Position numbers and translations under genes: made by a program. This document shows positions 1-8,375 of a stretch of DNA of 33,604 nucleotides, piece after piece. Within the stretch, counting starts at the first letter, position 1; every line of letters begins with the position of its first letter. The stretch lies in contig NZ_JEMV01000034.1 of NCBI RefSeq assembly GCF_000588875.1, forward strand, positions 336 to 33,939, given 5' to 3'. The notes under the pieces were generated by a model. The model saw nothing but the letters and a program-made list of their open reading frames with translations, was not told the origin of the DNA and ran no database searches. Origin of the DNA: Sphingobium sp. Ant17. GTDB lineage: Bacteria > Pseudomonadota > Alphaproteobacteria > Sphingomonadales > Sphingomonadaceae.

Positions 1-556
1 TAGATCTCGGCATTCCTCCCCGCATCAAAAACGGGGCAAAATCGCTGTTAAGCTCATCAAGAAATGTCCGCAATCCTGCAGAGCTGATTTATGCCTTGGG
101 GGGACAACATGACCATATTCATAGAGCGCCGCCCTTACGGCATTGACCAGTTCCGTGCGTTGATGAACCAGCCGTTCTCTTCCGCGAAATAGAATCGCCC
201 TGCTTTGCTGCTCTTCCGACTTTGGATCAACAAACCGCATCTCTGGTCGTTGAGCCGCAATTACGATCGCTTCAGCGTCAGCGGCATCATTTTTTCTGTC
301 GCTTCACGAACGGCTTAACATAGTGTGGTGCGATAAGTTTGACCTCGTGGCCAAGCCGGATCATTTCCCGGGCCCAATAATGCGCACTGCCACATGCTTC
401 CATCACGATCACCGCCGACGGTTGCGCTGCCATAAATGCGGCGAAGGCTGAACGCGGAAGCTTTTTCCGAAACTTGGGTTCGCCTGTCATTGACGCTGCA
501 TGAAGCTGAAACACGGACTTTGCCAAGTCCACGCCGATCATTGTATCTTTTGACAC
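1..556 (-). pseudogene. IS110-family transposase remnant, frameshifted, cut by window edge
   Basis: This is the N-terminal part of an IS110-family (DEDD) transposase. The start at 556 gives the RuvC-like opening with IGVDLAKS (first acidic residue), then MEACGSAHYW (catalytic Glu) and the HYVKPFVKRQK stretch. Translation breaks at 290-295, where a run of six A on the coding strand should be five. It resumes as the DAADAEAIVIAAQRPEMRF segment, breaks again at the six-C run (98-103), and a third time near 62-64. All three breaks look like single-base insertions. The C-terminal serine-containing domain lies outside the window. As read the element is inactive, or the indels are sequencing errors. 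The family call is firm; the element name is not known. Confidence 0.85.
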
Positions 557-677
557 GATTGCCGTCCTTTCCGCTCAGTGGTCCTAATTCCACTATCCTG
601 GCACATCTCAGTGCCGTCTGGGGAGGGCGGCAACCACCCCATCTCGTCAAGCAGCTGCCGAGGGTGCCCGCAGTTTT
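557..677 (-). ncRNA. Candidate IS110 bridge-RNA region (non-coding element end)
   Basis: IS110-family elements carry a non-coding end next to the transposase start that encodes a bridge RNA. Here the stretch upstream of the transposase holds three successive stem-loops. They are an imperfect GGGG..CCCC hairpin at 620-640, GGCAC/GTGCC at 600-615 with a 6-nt loop, and AGTGG/CCACT at 577-594 with an 8-nt loop. The tandem hairpins with unpaired loops are seen directly; the bridge-RNA role is inferred. The exact element terminus was not located. Confidence 0.35.
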
Positions 678-1899
678 TTGAGCGCCGCAGAATGGCCTCC
701 TCTGGCCGCCTGCCTTTTGCAAATCGCTTTCCTATGCGGGACGCATACTGAAGTTGCGCGCGCGAGTAAGGGAACCAAGGCGGTAAACTCGACACCAGCG
801 CCTATCAGTAACGCTGAGGCTTTGGTCATCAGTAATGATAGTGGAACACCTGTCCTTACGCTTGCCCAGATCAGTCCACCGGATTCGGAAGCTGGATGGC
901 GCAAGGTCAGCAAGGATGACACCGGCATTAGCCGGTTAAATCCCCTTTTGCAGGTGGTACCTGGCATGGCGATGGCCGTAGAGGTTGGGACCAGCAATTA
1001 CATGAATGTGAGCCCGGCTGGAACCAAATTGGTGGAGAGCGTCAAACACGGTGGCCTTATCGGCACACTCCGCAAAATCGGCACGAACGAACTCGCCGGA
1101 GCCACCAAACTCGATGTCGGGAAGCTTTTGGTCCTAGCCACTTCCGGCGCGGCTCTCAATATCGCATCTGCTGTGTTGGCGCAAAAACATCTCGCCGACA
1201 TCAGCGAGAAGCTCTCGGACATCAAGGAAGCCATCGAGGATGTCGCTACGTTTCAAAAAAAACGAGCGTCGATCGGTCCTGACAGGATCGATCCGCTACT
1301 TTGAACAGATTGCTGGGTCCGTGCTGTCCGGAGAGCTCTCGGATGAGGTGGTTCACGTCATTGAAATGCACGAGACCAAGCTGCTGGAGGTGCAGGACCA
1401 TCTTGCCATCGACATCCGCAGCCAAACCGAAGCCCTGAAGATCCTGAAAGATGAGGAGTGGGTCCGACAGGGTAAGTATATAAAGGCGTTGTATGAGCAG
1501 CAGTCAGCACTGGACAAACTCTATCGCGAAATGCTGCTGTGCTTACGCGCGCGCGCCTGTGGCTGGCAGCTCTTCTCTGCCTTCCCCGACCGAGAACAGT
1601 GTAAATGGGATCGGCTTCAGGATATCAGAGCCTCTGTACTAGCCTTGCTGCCGCAGGGCGAGGCAGCCATTGCGCTGGACCAACTCCTCCGCGAGAAAAT
1701 CAAAGCCGTCACCAGTGCTAATGAACGCTCCAAAATTTTGCGCAACGAAAACGCTGTGTTAGACCGCATCTCCGCTCAAAGCGCGATTGTGTTCGATGGC
1801 CTCCAAACAATCGGCACGGATATCTCCACTCACGACGCCCCCCTCTCGATAGATTTGAAAATTGAAGATGGGGTCATCGTAGCAACGCGTATGCGTTGA
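678..1899 (+). pseudogene. Unrecognised helical protein, frameshifted, possibly 5'-truncated by the IS
   Basis: Two overlapping frames (678-1304 and 1240-1899) form one protein interrupted at an eight-A run (1255-1262). With seven A the reading continues as ATFQKNERRSVLTG without a break. The product would be about 400 residues. It has a polar N-terminal region, a hydrophobic segment (VGKLLVLATSGAALNIASAVLA), then a long charged helical region rich in Glu, Lys and Leu that suggests coiled coil. The nominal start is a TTG, and the frame stays open back into the IS110 end, so the true N-terminus was probably lost or replaced. I do not recognise the family. It lies just ahead of the AddAB-like operon, but a 420-bp gap separates them, so a shared function is only possible. 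Confidence 0.55.
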
Positions 1900-2320
1900 G
1901 CTGCAAGCAACTCCTCAAATTTTCTGGAGCTGAACAAGGCATCGTGAGGAGCCCGGCTGCCAGTTCTCGGAAGGAAGAACGGTAGGTGTTGGCAAGAGCC
2001 GACATTTCCAGCACTGCAACGGAACGGCCTAAGCTGGTCGCACCTGTCGCCTGCGGGAACGGCATGGCGTGGGACATCAATCCTTTCCTAACCGAACTCG
2101 CATATCGCCGCGAAGTGTTAGGACAAGAGTGCGACCGCTGGTACCGTCGGCGTTGGCGCTAAGAACGGCATCGCAACGGGGTCTATCGTACGAGTCGAAG
2201 CGAAAACCGGCGTGCAGTTCGACCGCACGTCGTGGTTGCCAGGGATCAGGCAAGTCCGTCGTTGATCCATACTCACCTGCCATCTACTCTCGAAAGATTG
2301 GCAACAGTCGAAAGTGTCTC
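1900..2320. other. Non-coding stretch ahead of the addB-like gene
   Basis: About 420 bp without a convincing gene. The addB frame is open across part of it (from 2069), but the translation there is Arg/Ser-rich, low in conserved features and unlike AddB. A short minus-strand ORF (1874-2080) is not recognisable. The stretch presumably holds the operon promoter, but I see no clear -35/-10 pair. Confidence 0.4.
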
Positions 2321-4969
2321 ATGCAGCGGCAGACCTATATCGTACACGGTCGTCTCGCGTCCCGTGAGATCCGTCTCGACGCCGCCCGCAACCAGCACCA
2401 CGGCACCCAGGTAATGGCGTTCGAGCAACTGGCGGCACGCCTCGCCGGCGGCTTCGCGCAGCCCATTGACGCCGAATCGCTCCGCGATGCGATCCAGCGC
2501 GTGCTCCCGGAAACCGATCTGGGCGAACTCGACACCATCAAGCTGCTGCCTGGCATGGTCGGAGCCACGGCCGATACGCTGCACAAGGTCTGGCGCACCG
2601 GGATCGATCTCTCGGCACGAGCGGCCAACCATCCCCGGCTCGCCGCTATGGCGACCCTCGAGGAGGCCGTGCTGGCCGTGCTGCCGCCCGCCATGCTCCG
2701 GCCGGTCGATCTGGCCTCTCACGCAATGGACCGTCTCCAACACGCGCCTGCGTTGTTCGGCGAGATCCATATTCAGGGCATCAGCGAGCTGTCGCCGTGT
2801 TGGCGCGACCTGTTGTTCGGTCTGGCGAAAGCGGTGCCGGTTCGCTGGCACGCCGGCCCGCGCTCTGTGCCCGCTTGGCTCGACGGCTCGCCGGTCGAGA
2901 TCATCCGGTCAGCGCCGAACACACCGCAGATCGAGGCAGTGAGCGCTGCCAATGGTTACCACGAAGCGATCGAGGCTTTGCGCTGGGCTCGTGAGCTGAT
3001 TGCGAGTGGCACGGCCAAACCGTCCGAGATCGCGATCGCGGCAGCGGCGCCTGCAGTCTATGACGATGAATTCATGGCACTGAGGGCCGACGCCAATATC
3101 GATCTGCACTTCGTCCACAGCATTCGCGTCGTTACGACGCGTGACGGTCAGACGGCCGCCGCGCTCGCTGACATACTGGTGCGGGGCGTGTCGCAGGCGC
3201 ATCTGCGTCGTCTTGCGACGTTGCTGGCCGGAAGGGGATTGTTCAAAGCTCTGCCGGATGGTTGGCAACGCGTGCTCCTACCCGATGCGCCGCTCTCCTG
3301 CGCCGACGCCTGGACGCGGCTCCTTGGCGCTTTGACGCCCGATCGCTGGCCGGACGGTATCGACCATGCACCGGCGTTGCGCGCGATCGTCGACACGCTT
3401 TCGGGCGGCATCCCGCAGGCCGAAGAGATCGGGCGCGCGTTCCTCTCGGGCGGTGCCTTGCGCATTTGGCGCAAGGCACTGCTTGCCGGAAGCCCGGCAG
3501 CCATCGATGTCACCATCGACAGCCTTCGCCAGGAAGATGCGTGCGAAGCCTGCGTTTCGGTCGTCTGGATGCCGGCGTCGGCACTGGCGGCTTCGCCGCG
3601 CAAATTCGTGCGCCTCCTTGGTCTCACCTCGACCGGCTGGCCGCGGCGGATCTCGGAAGACCCCCTGCTATCGGATCACATCGTTCCGACCAGCGAACTG
3701 GATTCGCTGCCGGTGACCGCCGCCGATCGCCGCGACTTCGAGACGATCCTTTGTACTACAGCCGCGCAGGTCGTGCTGTCCCGGCCGCGTCGTGACGGCG
3801 AGGGTCGCCTGCTTGGCAAGAGTCCGTTGCTGCGTGGCCAGCCCGTGGCCCGCTATGTCCGCCGCAACTGTCGACCGGCACACGCGATGAGCGAGACTGA
3901 CCGTCTCGTCGCGCGTCCGGTCGATTTCGGTGCCTTTGCGCAGGCGCTCTCGGCGACGGCATGCTGGCAGGATTGGCAGCGCCCGACCGTCACCGCCCAT
4001 GATGGCCTGGTGCGCGGCGACCATCCGGCGGTGCTGGCGGCGCTTGAACGACGGCAGTCGGCGAGCTCGCTCGCCAAACTGCTGCGCAACCCGCTCGGCT
4101 TCACCTGGACCTACGCGCTTGGGATCAGGGCACCGGAGAGCGCGGAGGAGGCGCTGGTACTGGATGCGCGGCAGAGCGGCATCTTGCTCCACGATACGCT
4201 GGATCATGCCGTGCGGTTGCTCGAGGGGGAGGGAGGACTGGCCCGCGCGCGACCGGACCAGGTCGTCGCGGCGATCGAAGCTGGTGCCGCGACGGTCACG
4301 GCACGGTGGCAGGCCGGGCAGGCCACCCCGCCGCTCGTAGTGTGGCGGCGGACACTCGAGGATGCCAAGCAGACCGCGCTGAACGCGCTGCAGCATCCCG
4401 AACCACCGCTTGCAGATCAGAAAAGCTATACCGAGGTCCCCTTCGGCGGGCAGGCAGCGAAATCTGACGGCGCGATCCCATGGGATCCCGCCACACCGGT
4501 CGCGATCGCCGACACCGGGTTTCAGATCTCGGGCTACATTGATCGCCTCGACCTTTCGGGCGATGCCGCACGGGCGCGCGTGCTCGACTATAAGGGCGGA
4601 AAGCTACCGCCAAAGCCGGTCATCCTGCAGGGCGGCAAGGAGCTCCAGCGCTGCCTCTACGCTTATGCGGTCAAGGCGCTGCTCGGCGACGATATCGAGA
4701 TCGATGCGGCCTTGCTCTATCCGCGCGATACCGAGGCCCGCCATCTCGACGCGCCGGCCGATGTCCTGGAGGAGCTTGCCGGGCATCTGCGTGCGGCGCG
4801 CGCGAGCCTGCTCGCCGGGCGCGCGCTGATCGGCCCAGACAATGGCGGTGATTATGATGATCTGAGCTTCGCGCTGCCCGCGAACGCCCCCAACGGGTAT
4901 TGCCTGCGCAAACTCGAACACGCGCGAGTCGCTCTCGGCGATGCGGCCATCGTATGGGAGGCGATCTGA
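2321..4969 (+). CDS. AddB-like PD-(D/E)XK nuclease/helicase-like protein
   Basis: An 882-residue protein resembling the AddB subunit of alphaproteobacterial AddAB double-strand-break processing nucleases. AddB pairs with AddA to resect DNA ends. The C-terminal PD-(D/E)XK nuclease domain is visible: the LHDTLDHAV helix, GYIDRLDLSG (about residues 737-746), VLDYKGGKL with the D-x-K pair (about 753-761), and the QRCLYAYA motif (about 774). No Walker A is seen near the N-terminus, as expected for alphaproteobacterial AddB. I chose the ATG at 2321, where AddB-like sequence begins (MQRQTYIVHGRLASR); the frame is open further upstream but without homologous character. The stop overlaps the addA start as ATGA, so the two are translationally coupled. 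Its location on an accessory element suggests cargo rather than the housekeeping copy. The symbol is withheld because it may be a divergent paralogue. Confidence 0.8.
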   Translation: MQRQTYIVHGRLASREIRLDAARNQHHGTQVMAFEQLAARLAGGFAQPIDAESLRDAIQRVLPETDLGELDTIKLLPGMVGATADTLHKVWRTGIDLSARAANHPRLAAMATLEEAVLAVLPPAMLRPVDLASHAMDRLQHAPALFGEIHIQGISELSPCWRDLLFGLAKAVPVRWHAGPRSVPAWLDGSPVEIIRSAPNTPQIEAVSAANGYHEAIEALRWARELIASGTAKPSEIAIAAAAPAVYDDEFMALRADANIDLHFVHSIRVVTTRDGQTAAALADILVRGVSQAHLRRLATLLAGRGLFKALPDGWQRVLLPDAPLSCADAWTRLLGALTPDRWPDGIDHAPALRAIVDTLSGGIPQAEEIGRAFLSGGALRIWRKALLAGSPAAIDVTIDSLRQEDACEACVSVVWMPASALAASPRKFVRLLGLTSTGWPRRISEDPLLSDHIVPTSELDSLPVTAADRRDFETILCTTAAQVVLSRPRRDGEGRLLGKSPLLRGQPVARYVRRNCRPAHAMSETDRLVARPVDFGAFAQALSATACWQDWQRPTVTAHDGLVRGDHPAVLAALERRQSASSLAKLLRNPLGFTWTYALGIRAPESAEEALVLDARQSGILLHDTLDHAVRLLEGEGGLARARPDQVVAAIEAGAATVTARWQAGQATPPLVVWRRTLEDAKQTALNALQHPEPPLADQKSYTEVPFGGQAAKSDGAIPWDPATPVAIADTGFQISGYIDRLDLSGDAARARVLDYKGGKLPPKPVILQGGKELQRCLYAYAVKALLGDDIEIDAALLYPRDTEARHLDAPADVLEELAGHLRAARASLLAGRALIGPDNGGDYDDLSFALPANAPNGYCLRKLEHARVALGDAAIVWEAI

Positions 4970-7590
4970 TGACCGGTACTACACCCGCCCTGCACGACGA
5001 GACCGCGCGCCTCGCTGCAATGACCGCACATGATCGCTCCGTGCTTGTCGAAGCCGGAGCCGGTTCGGGCAAGACCGCTGTCATGGCCGGCCGTCTTGCC
5101 CTGCTGCTGGCCGGCGGCACCGCCCCCAAGGCGATCGCGGCAGTCACCTTCACCGAACTCGCGGCGAGCGAATTGCTCGCTCGCGTTCGCGACTTCGTCG
5201 ACGAGCTGCTCGACGGTAGAGTGCCACGCGAACTGGCCATCGCCTTGCCGAACGGTTTGTCGGCGGAACAGCAAGCGAGCCTCGAGGAGGCGGCTGCCTC
5301 GATCGACGAGATCACCTGCTCGACGATCCACGGCTTCTGCCAGCGGCTTATCAAGCCATATCCGGTCGAGGCCAATATCGATCCAGGCGCGGCGCTGATG
5401 GATCCGGCGCAGGCCGAGCTGGTGTTCGGCGATATCGTCGATCGCTGGCTGCGCGATACGCTCAATGTCGGCGACGATAGCCTTGTCGCGGAACTCGTCT
5501 TCCAGAACCCGGCGAAGGCAACCGAGCTGATCGCAACGGCCGCCGCGGCCCTGCGCGACAACCGTGTGCTCGTACCGCCGGCCTCCGGCCCAATCCAGCC
5601 GCTGGTGGCGGCGTTCCGCACCGCCACGGAGGCATATCGCACCTTCGTCGTTGGCGCGGCCGCGCAAGAAGAGGAAAGCATCGCCGGCGCTTCGGCCTAT
5701 GTCGAGATGGCCGCCGGTGTCGCGTTCGCCGAGACGGACGAGACGTCGTCGGCGCTCGTCGGGCTTCTGACGTCGCTGCCGCATCCTTCGCTCTGTACCG
5801 CCAAAGGGGCGTTCAGCGTCTACAAGAAAAAGGGGAAATGGGAGGCGGCCGCAAAGGCCGCGGGCCTCGCCAAGGCGGAAGGTGGTGTGTTGAATGCGCG
5901 TGCCGAGGAGCTGCATCTCGCCTGCTGCGAGGGCTGGACGCGTTTGCGGCAGGGCGCTGCGGCGCACGTTCTGGCGGAGCTGATCTGCGCGATCCAGCCG
6001 ATCGCGGACGGCTTTCGCGATTATAAGCGCTCAGCCGCCCTGCTCGATTTCGACGACCTAATCTTTGCCGCGCGCGATCTCCTGCGCGACCATGGCGATG
6101 TTCGGGGCGCCCTATCGCGCCGCTACGCCCATGTGCTGGTCGATGAATTCCAGGATACCGATCCGTTGCAGACCGAGATCTTCTGGCGGCTGTGTGGCGA
6201 TCCAGCTCTCGGCGCGGATCCGCTCGACTGGGTCAGCTACCGGATCCGGCCGGGCGCACTGTTTTTGGTCGGGGATCCCAAACAGGCCATCTACCGGTTT
6301 CGCGGTGCCGACGTCGCCGCCTATGTGCGAGCGCGCGAAGCCATCCGCGCGTTCAATCCGGACGATCTGCTCTCGATCTCGACCAATTTCCGGTCCTGTG
6401 CCGCGATCCTCACTTATGTGAACGAGCGCTTCGCGCCCCATCTTACGGAGGAGAAGGGGCAGCCCGGCTTCACCGCGCTCGACAGCTTTCATCCCGATAA
6501 CGAGGAAGGACTGTGCGTCGCAACGCTTCCCGTTGCCTGTGCAGACGAGGACGGCAAGGCCAAGGCGGGCGTGCAGCGCGACTGCGAGGCCGAGGCGGTC
6601 GCTGAGATGTGCAGCCGCCTGATCGGCAGCCAGATCATCGTGGATCGCAAGACTGATACGAAGAGGCCGTGCCGCCCTGGCGACATTGCATTGCTGGCCC
6701 CGGGCGGGACCGAATTGTGGCGCTACGAGGAGGCGCTCGAGAAGCGCGGAGTGCCGGTAGCGACCCAGGCAGGGAAAGGGTTCTATCGCCGGCAGGAGGT
6801 GCAGGACCTCATCGCGATCGCCCGCGTACTGGCCGACAGTCGTGATACCCTCGCGCTTGTCGCACTCCTGCGCGGGCCACTGGTCGGGTTGAGCGAAGAG
6901 CAGCTGCTCGACCTCGTTTGGAGTCAGCCGCGTGATCCCGAGCGCCCCGATGCCCGACCCAAGCTTACCATCCATCTCGCGGCGGAGGCGATCGGGGACT
7001 CGTATGCGCGCGACATCGTCGAAAAGCTGCAGGCTATCCGTCGCGGGATCAACGCGACGACCCCGCACCAGCTTCTCGCCGAAGCCGTCGACCTGCTCCG
7101 CGTGCGTCCTATTCTGCTCCAACGACACGGCGGGCAGGCAGAGCGGCCGTTGGCAAATGTTGATCTCTTCCTGAGTCTCGCGCAGCCGTATGGCGTGCGC
7201 GGCATCAGGGCGTTCGCCGACGCGATGACCGCTGCCTGGGAGGGGAAGACCCGCTCGGCGGAAGGCAGGCCCGATGCGCAGGAAGAGGCGGTATCGCTAG
7301 TGACGATGCATGCGTCCAAGGGATTGGAATGGCCTATCGTCGTACCAATCAACACGATGACCTCGGGCAACGAAGTGCGCGATCCGATCATCGACGGCGA
7401 GACCAAGACAATCTTTCTGCCGATCTTCGGCGTCGCGCCCGCGGGCTATGAGGACGCCAAGACCGCCGAGGTCGCCGAGCGCGAGCGCGAGCGCCTGCGT
7501 CTCTGGTATGTCGCAGCGACCCGAGCGCGCGAGCTTCTCGTGCTGCCCAAGCTCGACGTGGCGCCGGCGCGAAGCAGCTGGAACGCCTGA
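4969..7590 (+). CDS. AddA-like UvrD/Rep-family helicase (N-terminal part of AddA as read)
   Basis: An 873-residue superfamily 1A helicase resembling AddA. Visible motifs are Walker A AGAGSGKT (residues 29-36), motif Ia AVTFTELAASE, Walker B LVDEFQDTDPLQ (about 389), motif III GDPKQAIYRFRGAD (about 434), motif IV STNFRSC, motif V VTMHASKGLEWP (about 778), and motif VI WYVAATRARELL (about 844). It would unwind DNA from ends using ATP. The ATG at 4969 lies inside the addB stop (ATGA). The frame ends at a TGA (7588-7590) exactly where normal AddA proteins continue into the nuclease domain, which follows in the next frame. Restoring one C at 7586-7587 would give a continuous 1135-residue AddA, the usual family length. 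Confidence 0.85.
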   Translation: MTGTTPALHDETARLAAMTAHDRSVLVEAGAGSGKTAVMAGRLALLLAGGTAPKAIAAVTFTELAASELLARVRDFVDELLDGRVPRELAIALPNGLSAEQQASLEEAAASIDEITCSTIHGFCQRLIKPYPVEANIDPGAALMDPAQAELVFGDIVDRWLRDTLNVGDDSLVAELVFQNPAKATELIATAAAALRDNRVLVPPASGPIQPLVAAFRTATEAYRTFVVGAAAQEEESIAGASAYVEMAAGVAFAETDETSSALVGLLTSLPHPSLCTAKGAFSVYKKKGKWEAAAKAAGLAKAEGGVLNARAEELHLACCEGWTRLRQGAAAHVLAELICAIQPIADGFRDYKRSAALLDFDDLIFAARDLLRDHGDVRGALSRRYAHVLVDEFQDTDPLQTEIFWRLCGDPALGADPLDWVSYRIRPGALFLVGDPKQAIYRFRGADVAAYVRAREAIRAFNPDDLLSISTNFRSCAAILTYVNERFAPHLTEEKGQPGFTALDSFHPDNEEGLCVATLPVACADEDGKAKAGVQRDCEAEAVAEMCSRLIGSQIIVDRKTDTKRPCRPGDIALLAPGGTELWRYEEALEKRGVPVATQAGKGFYRRQEVQDLIAIARVLADSRDTLALVALLRGPLVGLSEEQLLDLVWSQPRDPERPDARPKLTIHLAAEAIGDSYARDIVEKLQAIRRGINATTPHQLLAEAVDLLRVRPILLQRHGGQAERPLANVDLFLSLAQPYGVRGIRAFADAMTAAWEGKTRSAEGRPDAQEEAVSLVTMHASKGLEWPIVVPINTMTSGNEVRDPIIDGETKTIFLPIFGVAPAGYEDAKTAEVAERERERLRLWYVAATRARELLVLPKLDVAPARSSWNA

Positions 7591-8375
7591 TGGACTTCGA
7601 TCTCGACGGATTGCCGTTGATCGCGATCGATCACCACCCGCCGGGCTTCGAGACGGTCGATAGCGATCCGGAGAATAGCCAGACGCGCGAGACGTTCGCG
7701 GCCGAAGCCGCTGCCGTAATGGCAGCGACGCTGCGCCTCCGATGGATCGCACCGAGCCGTGACGAGGATCCGCAGGGACCTCTCGAGGTGGTCGCCGAAC
7801 CGAAGATCGTCGTGGCCGCCGACAATGCGCCTGCGCCGGACGTGGCGATCTCGGCGCAAGGCGGACGCGAACGGGGTCTCGTGATCCATAAGCTGTTCGA
7901 AGAGGTGCTGACCGGGGAAACCGCGGACGATCTGTCCACACTCACCGCCCGGGCGGCGGATCTGGCGCGCGCGATCGGGCGCGAACCAGGAAGGGACGCG
8001 ATGTCGGGTCTCTCTGCCGAGGAAATGGCGGGCACGGTCGCGAGGACCTTGCAGCTGTCGGAGATCGCGGCGCTTCGCCCCCGACTCCTGGCCGAACTTC
8101 CCGTCTACGGACTAAGCGAGGATGACGGCGTCGACCTTGCGACGTTCGGCATCGTCGATGCGCTATGCGTCGGCGAGGACGGAAAGCCCGAGCTAGTGAT
8201 CGACTGGAAGAGCGACGTCAGCCCAAGCGCCGCAGCGTCGGATCACTACCGATCGCAGGTCCGCCGATATCTGGAGGTTACCGGCATTCCGAAGGGTTTA
8301 GTCGTGTTCGTGACTACAGGCGATGTGCTGAGGGTGTCGGCGCCCGTCCTCACACTCTCAAAGGCCCGGACTTGA
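7590..8375 (+). CDS. AddA C-terminal PD-(D/E)XK nuclease domain, separate ORF as read
   Basis: A 261-residue product equivalent to the RecB/AddA-type nuclease domain. Visible elements are RGLVIHKLFEEVL (nuclease helix with the metal-binding His), GIVDALCVGEDGKPELVIDW followed by KSDV (the D...D-x-K core), and HYRSQVRRYLEV (QxxxY). Its ATG overlaps the helicase stop as TGATG, an arrangement that can support translational reinitiation, so a two-subunit AddA is conceivable. The simpler reading is a one-base deletion in a normal addA, because the two products join without loss of sequence. It overlaps the next gene as TTGA. The catalytic residues look intact. Confidence 0.8.
   Translation: MDFDLDGLPLIAIDHHPPGFETVDSDPENSQTRETFAAEAAAVMAATLRLRWIAPSRDEDPQGPLEVVAEPKIVVAADNAPAPDVAISAQGGRERGLVIHKLFEEVLTGETADDLSTLTARAADLARAIGREPGRDAMSGLSAEEMAGTVARTLQLSEIAALRPRLLAELPVYGLSEDDGVDLATFGIVDALCVGEDGKPELVIDWKSDVSPSAAASDHYRSQVRRYLEVTGIPKGLVVFVTTGDVLRVSAPVLTLSKART

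Noticed and set aside
1874..2080. Minus-strand ORF of 68 residues before addB
   Set aside because: No recognisable motif, no ribosome-binding site, and it overlaps the end of the preceding gene.
2069..2320. N-terminal extension of the addB-like frame
   Set aside because: The frame is open but the translation is Arg/Ser-rich without AddB character; AddB-like sequence begins at the 2321 ATG.
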